DNA of 64,000 nt from Bacillota bacterium (GTDB lineage Bacteria; Bacillota; Sulfobacillia; DUMF01), in contig DUMF01000029.1 of the NCBI GenBank assembly GCA_012840015.1, positions 95,409-159,408 on the forward strand. The letters are read 5' to 3'. The notes under the pieces were generated by a model that was given only the letters and a program-made list of their open reading frames with translations, did no database searches and was not told the DNA's origin. Both the position numbers and the translations under genes were made by a program. Shown piece after piece: positions 44,452 through 53,376 of the stretch (position 1 is the first letter of the stretch; the number at the start of each line of letters is the position of its first letter).

Positions 44452-44898
44452 TTGGTGGTTTGTGTACAACGAGTAACAAGGGCTGCGGTGAGCGTAAGCG
44501 GTGCGGAAGTTGCCCGCATCGATAAGGGCCTCCTCGCACTTGTGGGGATTTGTACGGGAGACAATGCCGAAGTAGCAGCGAAAATGGCACGCAAGCTGGC
44601 TTTGTTACGGGTATTCGAAGACGCCGATGGCAAGATGAATCTGGGTCTTGCCCAGGTCAGCGGTTCGGTGCTGGCGGTTTCTCAGTTTACGCTGTGTGCG
44701 GATTGCCGTAAAGGGAATAGGCCTTCGTTTTCGGAGGCTTTGCCCGCAGCGGATGCAAAGAGAGTTTTCGACCGTTTTGTTGAGGAGCTGAGAAAACTCG
44801 TTCCAGTTCAGACTGGCGTGTTTGGGGCTAAGATGCAGGTTGAACTGGTCAACGATGGCCCCGTGACGCTGATATTGACCAGCAGGGAAATGGAGTGA
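44452..44898 (+). CDS. dtd: D-aminoacyl-tRNA deacylase
   Basis: 148 residues. CVQRVTRAAVSV at the start, SQFTLCADCRKGNRPSF in the middle and NDGPVTLILTS at the end match the two DTD signatures (SQFTL and NGPVT types). It removes D-amino acids from tRNA. TTG 44452 is 8 bases from AGGGGGA (44437-44443). The rel-dtd order is common. Confidence 0.95.
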   Translation: MVVCVQRVTRAAVSVSGAEVARIDKGLLALVGICTGDNAEVAAKMARKLALLRVFEDADGKMNLGLAQVSGSVLAVSQFTLCADCRKGNRPSFSEALPAADAKRVFDRFVEELRKLVPVQTGVFGAKMQVELVNDGPVTLILTSREME

Positions 44899-44903
44899 TT
44901 GTT

Positions 44904-45527
44904 ATGATCGTTGAGTGTTTACCTGTGGGTCCGCTGCAAGCCAACTGCTACATAGTCGGGTGTGAAAAGAGTGGTTCCTGCGCGGTGATCGACCCCGGCG
45001 GCGACGCAGAGCACATTCTCGCCAGGATCCGGAGCCTGAACTTGAAAGTGGAGGCGATAATCAACACACACGGGCACATCGACCACATCGCCGCCAACAA
45101 CAAAATCAAGGATGCCACAGGCGCGCCGATATTGGTTTCTGAAAAGGATGCAAAAATGCTGACCAGCGCGGCCGCCAATCTTTCCCTGTGGGGGGGAAGG
45201 GCGTTATCTTCGTATCCTGCCGACAGGACTTTGAAAGAAGGAGACATTATCAAGGTAGGAGAGGTGGAGCTGAAAGTGTTGGAGACCCCCGGCCATACTC
45301 CCGGCGGGATCAGCCTTTTTGCAGAAGAGGTCGTGTTTACTGGAGACACGCTATTTGCGGGGAGTATCGGGCGAACTGATTTCCCGGGAGGGAGTTTTCG
45401 AGACATCATAAAGTCGATCAAAGAGAAATTGCTACCTCTCGGCGATAACATAAGGGTGCTCCCTGGACACGGGCCGGAATCTACTATCGGCGAAGAAAGG
45501 GTTTCCAATCCGTTCCTCGTAGGATAG
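44904..45527 (+). CDS. MBL-fold metallo-hydrolase (glyoxalase II-like, YqgX type)
   Basis: 207 residues. The metal motif is NTHGHIDHIA (HxHxDH), then GHTPGG, FTGDTLFAGSIGRTD and a final PGHGPESTI. The short form of this family acts on thioesters such as S-lactoylglutathione or similar; the substrate here is unknown. ATG 44904 follows TGGAG. It commonly lies between dtd and hisS in Bacillota. Confidence 0.92.
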   Translation: MIVECLPVGPLQANCYIVGCEKSGSCAVIDPGGDAEHILARIRSLNLKVEAIINTHGHIDHIAANNKIKDATGAPILVSEKDAKMLTSAAANLSLWGGRALSSYPADRTLKEGDIIKVGEVELKVLETPGHTPGGISLFAEEVVFTGDTLFAGSIGRTDFPGGSFRDIIKSIKEKLLPLGDNIRVLPGHGPESTIGEERVSNPFLVG

Positions 45528-45671
45528 TGTTTTGAACTTCGCTCATTGATTTCCACTGGTATACCGATACCGTTCTGCGAATTGAGCCTTGATCAGTTTT
45601 TCCATTGCCCCGAAGGGGCAAAATACGCATATGATGATCAAGCTGACCACGCGATGAACGGGGGTATACCT

Positions 45672-45926
45672 GTGACTTTCAAAAGAGTGAGATTCCGGCG
45701 CGGTTCAACGGGCTTTACCGGTGTGCATCCCGAAGAGCTGAGCCAGGAGATCACGGAACGGGAGTTCAGGCAGCTGATGAAGGCCGGGGCGTCAGACACT
45801 GAGATTGCTGAGAAGACGGGTTTGTCCTTGACCACCGTCGAACAGCTTCGCCCGCACTTCGAAGGTAAGTCACCGGCCAAGTCAAGCGACAATGCCACTG
45901 AATACACGCCATTCATAGTTGACTAA
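45672..45926 (+). CDS. Small protein with a helix-turn-helix-like C-terminus, unknown
   Basis: About 84 residues if the GTG at 45672 is used, which has GGGGGT 6 bases upstream. An ATG at 45654 would add 6 residues. ITEREFRQLMKAGASDTEIAEKTGLSL (residues ~29-55) looks like a homeodomain-like helix-turn-helix. The rest is charged and not recognised. The 45528-45671 gap before it has a small hairpin TTGCCCC-GAA-GGGGCAA at 45605-45621 without a T-run. Confidence 0.6.
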   Translation: MTFKRVRFRRGSTGFTGVHPEELSQEITEREFRQLMKAGASDTEIAEKTGLSLTTVEQLRPHFEGKSPAKSSDNATEYTPFIVD

Positions 45927-45950
45927 GAATCACTAAGAGAATCGATAGGT

Positions 45951-45991
45951 GGTGTGCCCGCGTCCCCTTGGATGTCGGGCACGCCGTTTTT
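45951..45991 (+). terminator. Rho-independent terminator before hisS
   Basis: GGTGTGCCCG (45951-45960) pairs with CGGGCACGCC (45976-45985), one pair being G-U, and is followed by GTTTTT. It closes the apt-rel-dtd unit. Confidence 0.88.
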
Positions 45992-46070
45992 GCTCGGATT
46001 TTTTAAGTTAAAGCGTGAGGTGCCCGTTGGATTAACGTGAACGCCGGCCCGATTTCGCTTGAGTGACGAT

Positions 46071-46099
46071 TTGACAGTCTTCGGAGGCCCAAATAGAAT
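46071..46099 (+). promoter_or_regulatory. Sigma-A promoter for hisS-aspS
   Basis: TTGACA (46071-46076) and TAGAAT (46094-46099) with a 17-bp spacer. The leader is about 20 bases, too short for a T-box, so control by uncharged tRNA is unlikely here. Confidence 0.88.
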
Positions 46100-46126
46100 A
46101 GGGAGCTGTAGAGGGGGAGAGGTTGG

Positions 46127-47386
46127 ATGCTTGTGACCAGAGGGCCCAGAGGTACTCAAGACACGCTCCCTGAAGATGCCCTAGTTTGGCAAGTTGTGGA
46201 AGACAAACTCCGTTCCGTATGCCGTCGATATAACTACGGTGAAGTGAGAACCCCCATCTTTGAACACACTGAGCTTTTCCTCCGCTTAGGGGAATCCACC
46301 GATGTGGTTACCAAAGAGATGTATACGTTTCTAGACAAAGGCGGCAGAAGCCTTACGCTGAGGCCCGAGGGGACCGCTGCTGCCGTCAGAGCTTTCTTGC
46401 AGCACGGGCTGGTTAACGGGCAGCTGCCGGTCAAGTGGTATTATGTCGGACCGATGTTTAGATATGAAAGGCCCCAAAGCGGGAGGATGAGACAGTTCAG
46501 CCAATTCGGCATAGAGGTATTCGGTGCAGCGGATGAGGCAGCTGACGCTGAGGTCATCTGCTTGGCAATAGACTATTTGACCGAGGTGGGCTTGACTGGG
46601 CTCAAGCTCGAAATTAACTCGTTAGGTTGTCGGGAGTGCCGTCCTGCATTTCGGGCGGCTTTGATAGATTTTTTGGAGCCCCGGGAAAATCTCCTGTGCG
46701 AGGATTGCCGCGGGAGGCTTCAAAGGAATCCCCTGCGAGTACTGGACTGCAAGAACGAAAGCTGTAAAGCGGTTATGGCGAATGCGCCTAGCCCACTTGA
46801 CTCGCTCTGCGGGACTTGCCGGGATCATTTTGAGGGTGTGCAGGCACTTCTGAAGGCTGCCGGGGTTTCGTTCGAGGTTAACCCCAGAATCGTAAGGGGC
46901 CTGGACTACTATACCAGGACGGTATTCGAGATTTCTCACGAAAAGCTTGGTGCGCAGGCGACGGTGTGCGGTGGAGGAAGGTACGATAACCTCATTGAGG
47001 AGTTGGGTGGGCCACCCACGCCCGCAGTCGGTTTTGGGCTCGGACTGGACAGACTGGTGCTCTCCCTCAAGGAGCAAGGCGTGCAGCTTGACCTGGATCG
47101 GGGCATTGACGCCTATGTGGTCTATCAGCCAGGCTACGGAGAGGAAGCATTCAAGTTGTTACAGAAACTGAGAGCCAGCGGAGTCGTTGCGGATATCGAG
47201 ATGATGGGACGAAGCCTCAAAGCGCAGATGAAACACGCGAGCAAGATCAAGGCTGCCTTTGCGATCATAATCGGGGAGCGAGAGGTAAAGAACGGTGTGG
47301 GGACCGTGAGAGATATGCAGGCAGGCGAACAACAGGAAGTCCCCATTTCGGACATTCCACGGTTCGTTCGGGAGGCTAGAAAATGA
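46127..47386 (+). CDS. hisS: Histidyl-tRNA synthetase
   Basis: 419 residues, class II. RPEGTAAAVRAF, FRYERPQSGRMRQFSQFG, the histidine-binding GLDYYTRTVFE and GFGLGLDRL (motif 3) are visible, with the anticodon-binding domain after about residue 325. A Cys-rich part (CEDC, CGTC) lies in the insertion domain at about 190-230. ATG 46127 follows GAGGGGGAGAGG. It overlaps aspS by 4 bases. Confidence 0.97.
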   Translation: MLVTRGPRGTQDTLPEDALVWQVVEDKLRSVCRRYNYGEVRTPIFEHTELFLRLGESTDVVTKEMYTFLDKGGRSLTLRPEGTAAAVRAFLQHGLVNGQLPVKWYYVGPMFRYERPQSGRMRQFSQFGIEVFGAADEAADAEVICLAIDYLTEVGLTGLKLEINSLGCRECRPAFRAALIDFLEPRENLLCEDCRGRLQRNPLRVLDCKNESCKAVMANAPSPLDSLCGTCRDHFEGVQALLKAAGVSFEVNPRIVRGLDYYTRTVFEISHEKLGAQATVCGGGRYDNLIEELGGPPTPAVGFGLGLDRLVLSLKEQGVQLDLDRGIDAYVVYQPGYGEEAFKLLQKLRASGVVADIEMMGRSLKAQMKHASKIKAAFAIIIGEREVKNGVGTVRDMQAGEQQEVPISDIPRFVREARK

Positions 47387-49137
47387 GAACGGTATTCTGT
47401 GGTGAGCTTGGGTTAAAACATGTGGGAGAACGTGTCACGGTGTGCGGATGGGTGAATCGCAGGAGGGACCACGGTGGCGTCATATTCATCGATCTGAGAG
47501 ATAGGTCGGGGATCCTGCAGCTGGTGTTTCACCCCGATGCTGGTCGGGAGGCCTTCCGCATTGCAGACAGTCTTAGGTCGGAATTCGTGATTAGAGCCAG
47601 CGGCACACTGGTAAAGAGGCCGGAGGGCCGGGTCAACCCCAAACTGAGTACCGGAGAAGTAGAGCTGGCCGTGGACGACCTCACCGTATTGAACCCAGCC
47701 AAGACTCCGCCGTTCGATCTCGCGGAGCGCGTCACTGACGTAGATGAAAGCTTGAGGCTCAAGTACAGGTTTCTCGACCTAAGACGCCCCGAAATGCAGC
47801 GCAACATCATTGTTAGATATAAAGCAACGAAGGCCGTAAGGGACTTCCTGGATAGCGAGGGTTTCCTGGAGATAGAAACGCCCATGCTCACCAGGAGTAC
47901 TCCAGAGGGCGCGCGAGACTATGTCGTGCCGAGTCGCCTCGAGAAGGGTCGGTTCTGGGCCTTGCCGCAGTCGCCCCAACTGTTCAAACAGCTGCTTATG
48001 GTAGCCGGGTTTGAACGCTACTTCCAAATCGCGAGGTGCTTCAGGGACGAGGACCTGCGCGCAGACCGGCAACCCGACTTCACTCAGATAGACATAGAAA
48101 TGTCTTTCGTCACGCAGGAAGATGTTTTGAAGACTGTTGAGGGGATGATGGCCTACATTTATAAAGCCGCGCTTGGAAAGACTATCCAGACTCCTTTCCC
48201 TAGGTTGACGTATCAGGAAGCCATAAGCAGCTATGGTTCAGACAAGCCCGATCTAAGGTTTGACATGAAAATCGTCGAGTTGACTGAGAGCCTGAGGGGA
48301 GCCGGGTTCAAGGCGTTTGACGCCGGAGCCGAACGGGGCGGAATCTACGGCTTCGTGATACCGGGGGGCGCTTTGTTCTCCAGGAGCAGGATCGACGGCA
48401 TAGTCGAGCTGGCAAAACAGCACGGCATCATCACGGCTTGGTTTGCTTTTCGTTCTGAAGGCATAGTTTCCCCGGTGGCGAAGTTCTTGGCCCCGTCGCG
48501 GTTAAACCTTCTCAAGGAAGCGTGCGGCGCCAAAGAGGGAGACCTTTTACTAGTCACAGCGGGCTCGAAACAGAGCTCTCTCACCGGCTTAGGCGCTCTG
48601 AGGCTCGAATTAGGCAAGACGTTGGGAATGGTTCGGGAAGATCTGTTTAAGTTCTGCTGGGTGGTTGACTTCCCGCTGTTCGAATATAGCGAGGAGGAAA
48701 AGCGGTTGGTGGCCATGCATCACCCGTTCACCTCACCCAAAGAAGAGGACCTACCTTTGATAGAGGAGAGGCCCGAGGCGGTGAGGGCGATATGCTATGA
48801 CCTCGTATTAAACGGCGTTGAGCTGGGATCCGGGAGCATACGGATACATCGCAGAGATGTGCAGGAAAAAGTATTCAAAGTGCTGGGGCTGGGACCGGAA
48901 GAAGCGAAAGAAAAATTCGGTTTTTTGCTGGATGCGTTTGAGTACGGTGCTCCACCTCACGGCGGTATCGCGCTGGGGTTGGATAGATTGGTAATGCTCA
49001 TGGTAGGAGCCACTACTATAAGGGATGTGATTGCATTCCCCAAAACTGCTTCTGGGAGCGACCCTTTGACTGGAGCGCCAGCAACGTTAAGTGAAGAAAG
49101 GCTGAAGGAACTAGGCTTGAGATTGGACATTCAATAA
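47383..49137 (+). CDS. aspS: Aspartyl-tRNA synthetase
   Basis: 584 residues of the bacterial type. An OB-fold anticodon domain (about 1-110) is followed by the catalytic core: FRDEDLRADRQPDFTQID (motif 2), a GAD insertion at about 290-420 and GGIALGLDRLVM (motif 3). Whether it also charges tRNA-Asn cannot be told from the sequence alone. The 326-base gap after it carries a 6S RNA. Confidence 0.97.
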   Translation: MRTVFCGELGLKHVGERVTVCGWVNRRRDHGGVIFIDLRDRSGILQLVFHPDAGREAFRIADSLRSEFVIRASGTLVKRPEGRVNPKLSTGEVELAVDDLTVLNPAKTPPFDLAERVTDVDESLRLKYRFLDLRRPEMQRNIIVRYKATKAVRDFLDSEGFLEIETPMLTRSTPEGARDYVVPSRLEKGRFWALPQSPQLFKQLLMVAGFERYFQIARCFRDEDLRADRQPDFTQIDIEMSFVTQEDVLKTVEGMMAYIYKAALGKTIQTPFPRLTYQEAISSYGSDKPDLRFDMKIVELTESLRGAGFKAFDAGAERGGIYGFVIPGGALFSRSRIDGIVELAKQHGIITAWFAFRSEGIVSPVAKFLAPSRLNLLKEACGAKEGDLLLVTAGSKQSSLTGLGALRLELGKTLGMVREDLFKFCWVVDFPLFEYSEEEKRLVAMHHPFTSPKEEDLPLIEERPEAVRAICYDLVLNGVELGSGSIRIHRRDVQEKVFKVLGLGPEEAKEKFGFLLDAFEYGAPPHGGIALGLDRLVMLMVGATTIRDVIAFPKTASGSDPLTGAPATLSEERLKELGLRLDIQ

Positions 49138-49161
49138 CCAATGTTCGGAAAGATCATGCAC

Positions 49162-49190
49162 TTGAAAAAAGAAGATCGCAGTGATAGTAT
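49162..49190 (+). promoter_or_regulatory. Promoter of the 6S RNA
   Basis: TTGAAA (49162-49167) and TAGTAT (49185-49190) lie 17 bp apart, placing the start near 49197, a few bases before the closing stem of the RNA. Confidence 0.7.
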
Positions 49191-49196
49191 CAAGAC

Positions 49197-49390
49197 AGCG
49201 AGACCCTGCTGTGATCGTGGTCCTTGGTGAAGTTTGAGCCAACACCAAGACATAGGGAGTCTGGACTCCAGCTGCGGAATGCACGCCCTTAGCCGCGAGG
49301 AAGGGAAGCGTGAAACAGCTGGGAGGACACCCACCTGAATGAGACCGGTTCTAAACTTACCGGCACTCACGACACGGCGGGGCTTTCGTT
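49197..49390 (+). ncRNA. ssrS: 6S RNA
   Basis: The ends pair: CCCTGCTGTG (49204-49213), a bulged A at 49214 and TCGTG (49215-49219) match CACGACACGGCGGGG (49368-49382) over 15 base pairs. Inside are the segment AAGTTTGAGCC, a small hairpin CTTGGTG/CACCAAG, ATAGGGAGTCTGG and a long apical arm closed by CCAGCTG (49257-49263) with CAGCTGG. A second hairpin CCGGT/ACCGG lies on the 3' side. This is the 6S layout: closing stem, central bubble, apical stem, about 180 to 190 bases. 6S RNA binds sigma-A RNA polymerase like an open promoter. A T-rich tail CTTTCGTTTTCC follows. It is commonly next to aspS in Bacillota. Confidence 0.88.
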
Positions 49391-49463
49391 TTCCCTCTTA
49401 GCTGACCCACGAGCAGGTGTTAGACGTGTTAGAATTAAGAAAACCCCACTGGAGGGATTGACG

Positions 49464-50516
49464 TTGAAATACATAGACCTCAGAAGTGACACCGTGACCA
49501 AGCCCACCCCTGCAATGCGGAAAGCCATGGCTGAAGCAGAAGTGGGGGACGACGTTTATGGTGAGGACCCCACGATGAATGAACTGGAAAAACTGGCGGC
49601 GGAGATGGTAGGCAAAGAAGCCGCTCTTTTCGTTACAAGTGGTACTCAGGGAAACCAGGTAGCGGTAATGACTCATACGCGTCGAGGCGACGAAGTAATC
49701 CTGGAATCTGAGTCTCATATTTACTACTACGAAGTTGGAGCAATGGCAACCCTGTCAGCAGTGCAAGCGCGAACGGTTCCGGGCCGGCTGGGAGCCATGG
49801 ATCCGGATGATGTGCGGGCTGCAATCCGTTCTGAAAACATACATTTCCCGCGTACGAGCTTGATATGCTTAGAGAATACTCACAACAGGGCAGGCGGTAC
49901 AGTACTGCCGCTGGATAACATGAAAGAGATTTATGAAATTGCAAAAAGGGCGGGGTTATCGGTCCATTTGGACGGGGCTCGTCTGTTCAATGCTGCGACG
50001 GCTTTGGGCGTTGACCCGAAAGAAATCACGAAGTATTGCGATTCGGTGATGTTCTGTCTGTCAAAGGGGCTATGTGCTCCGGTGGGCTCCATACTGGCGG
50101 GAGACAGCGCGTGGATAAAGCGCGCCAGGAAAAACAGGAAGATGCTTGGTGGAGGACTCAGGCAGGCTGGCGTTCTCGCTGCAGCCGGGATAGTGGCTCT
50201 GAAGGAGATGACTTTAAGGCTGGCTGAAGATCATGCCAATGCGCGTTTGTTGGCCGAGGGTTTCGCACGTATACCAGGACTTGCGGTAGATATGCAACGC
50301 GTTCAAACCAACATGGTAATGGTTGACGTCGCCGGATTGGGAGTGACCGGGCAACAGTTTTCCGATGCGCTTCTGGAGCGCGGCGTTAAGGCAAATCCGA
50401 TGCGTCCTACAGTACTGCGATTCGTTACGCATAATGACGTTAGCCGCGAAGACTGCTTGAAAGCGGTAGAGATAGTGCGAGACGTGGCAGGGCGATTCGC
50501 TCATGGGGTTGCTTGA
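49464..50516 (+). CDS. ltaE: Low-specificity L-threonine aldolase
   Basis: 350 residues, fold-type I PLP enzyme. [13 protein letters not shown] and [10 protein letters not shown] start the protein; HLDGAR carries Asp170 that contacts the PLP ring, and [13 protein letters not shown] carries the PLP lysine (Lys201). It splits threonine to glycine and acetaldehyde. TTG 49464 is 7 bases from GGAGGG (49451-49456). Confidence 0.94.
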   Translation: MKYIDLRSDTVTKPTPAMRKAMAEAEVGDDVYGEDPTMNELEKLAAEMVGKEAALFVTSGTQGNQVAVMTHTRRGDEVILESESHIYYYEVGAMATLSAVQARTVPGRLGAMDPDDVRAAIRSENIHFPRTSLICLENTHNRAGGTVLPLDNMKEIYEIAKRAGLSVHLDGARLFNAATALGVDPKEITKYCDSVMFCLSKGLCAPVGSILAGDSAWIKRARKNRKMLGGGLRQAGVLAAAGIVALKEMTLRLAEDHANARLLAEGFARIPGLAVDMQRVQTNMVMVDVAGLGVTGQQFSDALLERGVKANPMRPTVLRFVTHNDVSREDCLKAVEIVRDVAGRFAHGVA

Positions 50517-51789
50517 ATCCAAGTATACAGAGCCTCTGGCGTGGCGAATGAGGCCGACAGATCTGTCCGAAATCGTGGGGCAGGAACATATTCTTTCGCC
50601 GGGAAAGCCGCTGAGGCGCGCCATCGATAACGGTTATCTATTCTCCATGATCTTGTGGGGTCCACCGGGTTGTGGCAAATCGAGCCTTGCGCGGGTGTTG
50701 GTTAAGAAATGCTCTGCAAAGCTTGTGCGACTAAGCGCAGTCAGTGCAGGGGTCTCCGATGTGCGCAAGGCTGTGGAGGAAGCAGAAGCGTCAATGCAGA
50801 TCGAGGGGACTCCGACGGTGCTGTTCGTGGACGAAGTCCACCGGTTTAGCAAGACGCAACAAGATGCATTACTTCCTTACATCGAGGACGGCACGGTGAC
50901 TTTCATCGGCGCCACCACTGAGAATCCTCGCTATTCGCTCATACCAGCACTTATATCCAGGTGCTCGGTGATAGAGATGCGTCCCCTTGAAGACACTGAT
51001 ATCCGAGTTATTCTTGAGCGTGCACTTCACGATAAAGCGCGCGGGCTGGGGTTGGTCCCGGTGGATATGGAACCTGGCTCGGTGGAGCTCATTTGCAGAT
51101 TGAGCGGGGGAGATGCTCGGGTGGCCTTGAACACGCTCGAAATGGTCGTGCGAAGCGGTAGTGCTGGACGTGATGGCACCGTAAAAGTGACGAAGCAGGA
51201 TATTCTGGACGCTTCGAAGATGGTAGTGGGGAAAGGGGTTAAGGACCTAGACCTACATTACGACCTTGTGTCAGCGTTCATTAAAAGCATGCGAGGATCG
51301 GATCCAGATGCTGCGATCTACTGGCTCGCGAGGATGATCATGGCAGGTGAGGATCTGGAGTTCATATGTCGAAGACTGGTCATTGCTGCCGCGGAGGACG
51401 TGGGCAACGCGGACCCCATGGCCCTGGTAGTTGCGACCGCCGCCGCTGAAGCGGCGAGAATGGTCGGCTTTCCCGAGGCGCAAATCCCCCTGGCGCAGGC
51501 GGCGATTTATGTGGCTTGTTCTGACAAAAGCAATGCTGCATACACAGCGATATCGAAAGCCATGGAGCAAATCAAGAGTAAAGGTACTCCAGCCGTCCCA
51601 CGGCATATCCGGTACGCAGCTGAAGGATACCTCTATCCTCACGATTATCCGGGACACTGGGTAAGCCAAAGTTACCTTCCATCTGAAGCGGGTAAGTGCA
51701 AGTTTGTGCAGTTGTCGGACGAAGGCTACGAAGCGAAAATGAAAGAGCGTCTCGCACGAAAGTATGAATCGCCGCCGCAACGGGAATAA
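50503..51789 (+). CDS. rarA: Replication-associated recombination protein RarA (MgsA)
   Basis: 428 residues, AAA+ clamp-loader-like. [14 protein letters not shown], Walker [10 protein letters not shown], Walker [10 protein letters not shown], sensor 1 IGATTENPR and a C-terminal tetramerisation part with [12 protein letters not shown] are visible. It acts at stalled replication forks. It overlaps ltaE by 14 bases. Confidence 0.95.
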   Translation: MGLLESKYTEPLAWRMRPTDLSEIVGQEHILSPGKPLRRAIDNGYLFSMILWGPPGCGKSSLARVLVKKCSAKLVRLSAVSAGVSDVRKAVEEAEASMQIEGTPTVLFVDEVHRFSKTQQDALLPYIEDGTVTFIGATTENPRYSLIPALISRCSVIEMRPLEDTDIRVILERALHDKARGLGLVPVDMEPGSVELICRLSGGDARVALNTLEMVVRSGSAGRDGTVKVTKQDILDASKMVVGKGVKDLDLHYDLVSAFIKSMRGSDPDAAIYWLARMIMAGEDLEFICRRLVIAAAEDVGNADPMALVVATAAAEAARMVGFPEAQIPLAQAAIYVACSDKSNAAYTAISKAMEQIKSKGTPAVPRHIRYAAEGYLYPHDYPGHWVSQSYLPSEAGKCKFVQLSDEGYEAKMKERLARKYESPPQRE

Positions 51790-51813
51790 TAGGGTTTAGC
51801 AGGGAGGAACTTC

Positions 51814-52032
51814 GTGGTGCAATGCCCAAACTGCGGCGGTCGTTCCATAGGTAAAATAGGCTGTAATCAATACTACTGCTGGGAATGCTGTGTGGAGTTC
51901 TCGCGATCGAGGAACGGCGAATGGCACGTGTATACCGTTCTGGATGACGGCAGCCTATCCCGGGTGATTACCGGTTCCTGCGATCAGGCGCCCGGTTCGG
52001 CCACCACGGCTCAGCACCTTGCGATTCCGTAA
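51814..52032 (+). CDS. Small zinc-ribbon protein, unknown
   Basis: 72 residues. CPNC near the start and CWEC around residue 23 form a zinc ribbon with G-rich spacing, then an acidic, Ser/Thr-rich tail. GTG 51814 follows AGGGAGGAA. Similar short proteins precede YtxH-like genes in some Bacillota, but I cannot assign a function. Confidence 0.65.
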   Translation: MVQCPNCGGRSIGKIGCNQYYCWECCVEFSRSRNGEWHVYTVLDDGSLSRVITGSCDQAPGSATTAQHLAIP

Positions 52033-52053
52033 CAGTTCGTGGAGGCGGTCACT

Positions 52054-52266
52054 TTGGGAACTTCGGGAAAAGGAAGCTGGGTGAGGGGGTTTTTCACGGG
52101 AGGATTGTTCGGTGCCATGGCTGCCATACTGTTGGGGCCACAGTTGGAACCAGGCACCCGAAAGCGAATAGAGCAAACCGGCGAATCCATTCACCAGACT
52201 GCTGCTGGTTTGTGGAATATGGCCCACAGACGTTTTAAGATGAAACGTCGTAGACGGTGGTTCTAA
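52054..52266 (+). CDS. YtxH-like small membrane protein
   Basis: 70 residues with a Gly-rich membrane helix GFFTGGLFGAMAAILLGPQ, then an amphipathic stretch and a strongly basic end (KMKRRRRWF). YtxH proteins are small general-stress-related membrane proteins of unknown action. TTG 52054 follows GGAGG at 52041-52045. Confidence 0.75.
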   Translation: MGTSGKGSWVRGFFTGGLFGAMAAILLGPQLEPGTRKRIEQTGESIHQTAAGLWNMAHRRFKMKRRRRWF

Positions 52267-52281
52267 TACGCCTTCCACCAA

Positions 52282-52316
52282 TGGGGGTGTGGAACCACCC
52301 CCAATGTTTGTTTTTT
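52282..52316 (+). terminator. Rho-independent terminator after the YtxH-like gene
   Basis: TGGGGGTG (52282-52289) and CACCCCCA (52296-52303) form an 8-bp stem, followed by ATGTTTGTTTTTT ending at 52316. The ribosome site of the next gene begins two bases later. Confidence 0.88.
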
Positions 52317-52330
52317 AGAGGTGACAACGC

Positions 52331-53350
52331 TTGTTGTCGAAAGAAAAGAGCCGCCGCCTCGCAAAGTTCCTGTTGGCCGCTGTCACGTTAGTCTTCTTGT
52401 GGTATGTCCGGCGTGCACTGACCCCTTTTCTGTTCGCAACGGTTATCGCCTATGTACTTGAGCCACCAGTTGAGTATATGGTCAGCAAGAAGGTGCCGCG
52501 CCCAATGGCCATCATCGCGATGTACCTCCTTCTGGGTGCTCTCATTACGGCTCTCGTGACATACGTGGTGCCAGGATTCGTGGCTGAGTTCAACAGGCTC
52601 TCGGAAACGTTTCCGAACTATTCATCCCAGGCAATAAAGTTGGCCTACGACTTCTACTCCAGATATAGGGGTGCAGCAATACCTGATAGCATAAGACTGG
52701 CCATAGATCAATCCCTGGCAGAGCTTCAGGGGGCTTTGCTCGTCCTAAGCAGAAACCTGGTGTCGAGACTCATGGAAACCCTTTCTGGATTTGCGGCTTT
52801 CCTGATCTCTCCCATCCTTGCCTTCTACATTTTGAATGATTTGCCCGAGATACGCCGCTCAATATTCGGGTTCATGCCAAGAGGCGCGGGATGGAGCCAA
52901 CTGCTGGTCGCAATTGATAACGTCATCAAAGGTTTCATTCGAGGTCAAATTCTAGTGGGCATTTTCGTGGGGATCGCAGTGGGCATAGTGCTCAGCGCAT
53001 TTGGCGTTGGTTTTCCATTATTGCTAGGGGTGCTGGCCGCGGTGGGAGAACTGGTACCCTACTTTGGTCCCGTACTCGCGGCACTGCCGGCTATCGCTCT
53101 AGCCTTTAGCAAGTCGATGATCACAGGGCTCGAGGTGGCTATCGTGTTGGTAGCGATCCAGCAGATAGACAGTACTATAATCTACCCGAAGGTGGTCGGG
53201 AAAGGGGTAGGCCTCCATCCGTTAAGTGTGGTCTTTGCGGTGCTCGTGGGGGGGTACGTCGCTGGATTTTGGGGCATGTTCCTGGCCGTGCCCGTTGCAG
53301 GGATCCTGCGGGAAGTTGTAAAGTTCGTGTGGGTGAAGTACTTTAGTTAA
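52331..53350 (+). CDS. AI-2E family transporter
   Basis: 339 residues with about seven or eight membrane helices. RALTPFLFATVIAYVLEPPVEYM, seen as two short motifs at 27-49, FLISPILAFYILND and VPYFGPVLAALPA are typical of this permease family (YubA/PerM). Members export small molecules or act as Na+/H+ antiporters; the substrate is not known here. TTG 52331 is 7 bases from GAGGTG. Confidence 0.88.
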   Translation: MLSKEKSRRLAKFLLAAVTLVFLWYVRRALTPFLFATVIAYVLEPPVEYMVSKKVPRPMAIIAMYLLLGALITALVTYVVPGFVAEFNRLSETFPNYSSQAIKLAYDFYSRYRGAAIPDSIRLAIDQSLAELQGALLVLSRNLVSRLMETLSGFAAFLISPILAFYILNDLPEIRRSIFGFMPRGAGWSQLLVAIDNVIKGFIRGQILVGIFVGIAVGIVLSAFGVGFPLLLGVLAAVGELVPYFGPVLAALPAIALAFSKSMITGLEVAIVLVAIQQIDSTIIYPKVVGKGVGLHPLSVVFAVLVGGYVAGFWGMFLAVPVAGILREVVKFVWVKYFS

Positions 53351-53376
53351 CAGGCCAAAGAAGGGGGAATAGTCCT

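Noticed and set aside
45605..45621. TTGCCCC/GGGGCAA hairpin as a terminator of the MBL gene
   Set aside because: No T-run follows on either strand.
45992..46126. T-box or other leader before hisS
   Set aside because: The mapped sigma-A type promoter leaves about 20 bases of leader, and no T-box sequence or antiterminator was seen.
49131..49370. Minus-strand frame in the aspS-ltaE gap
   Set aside because: The gap is better explained by a structured 6S RNA on the plus strand with its own promoter.
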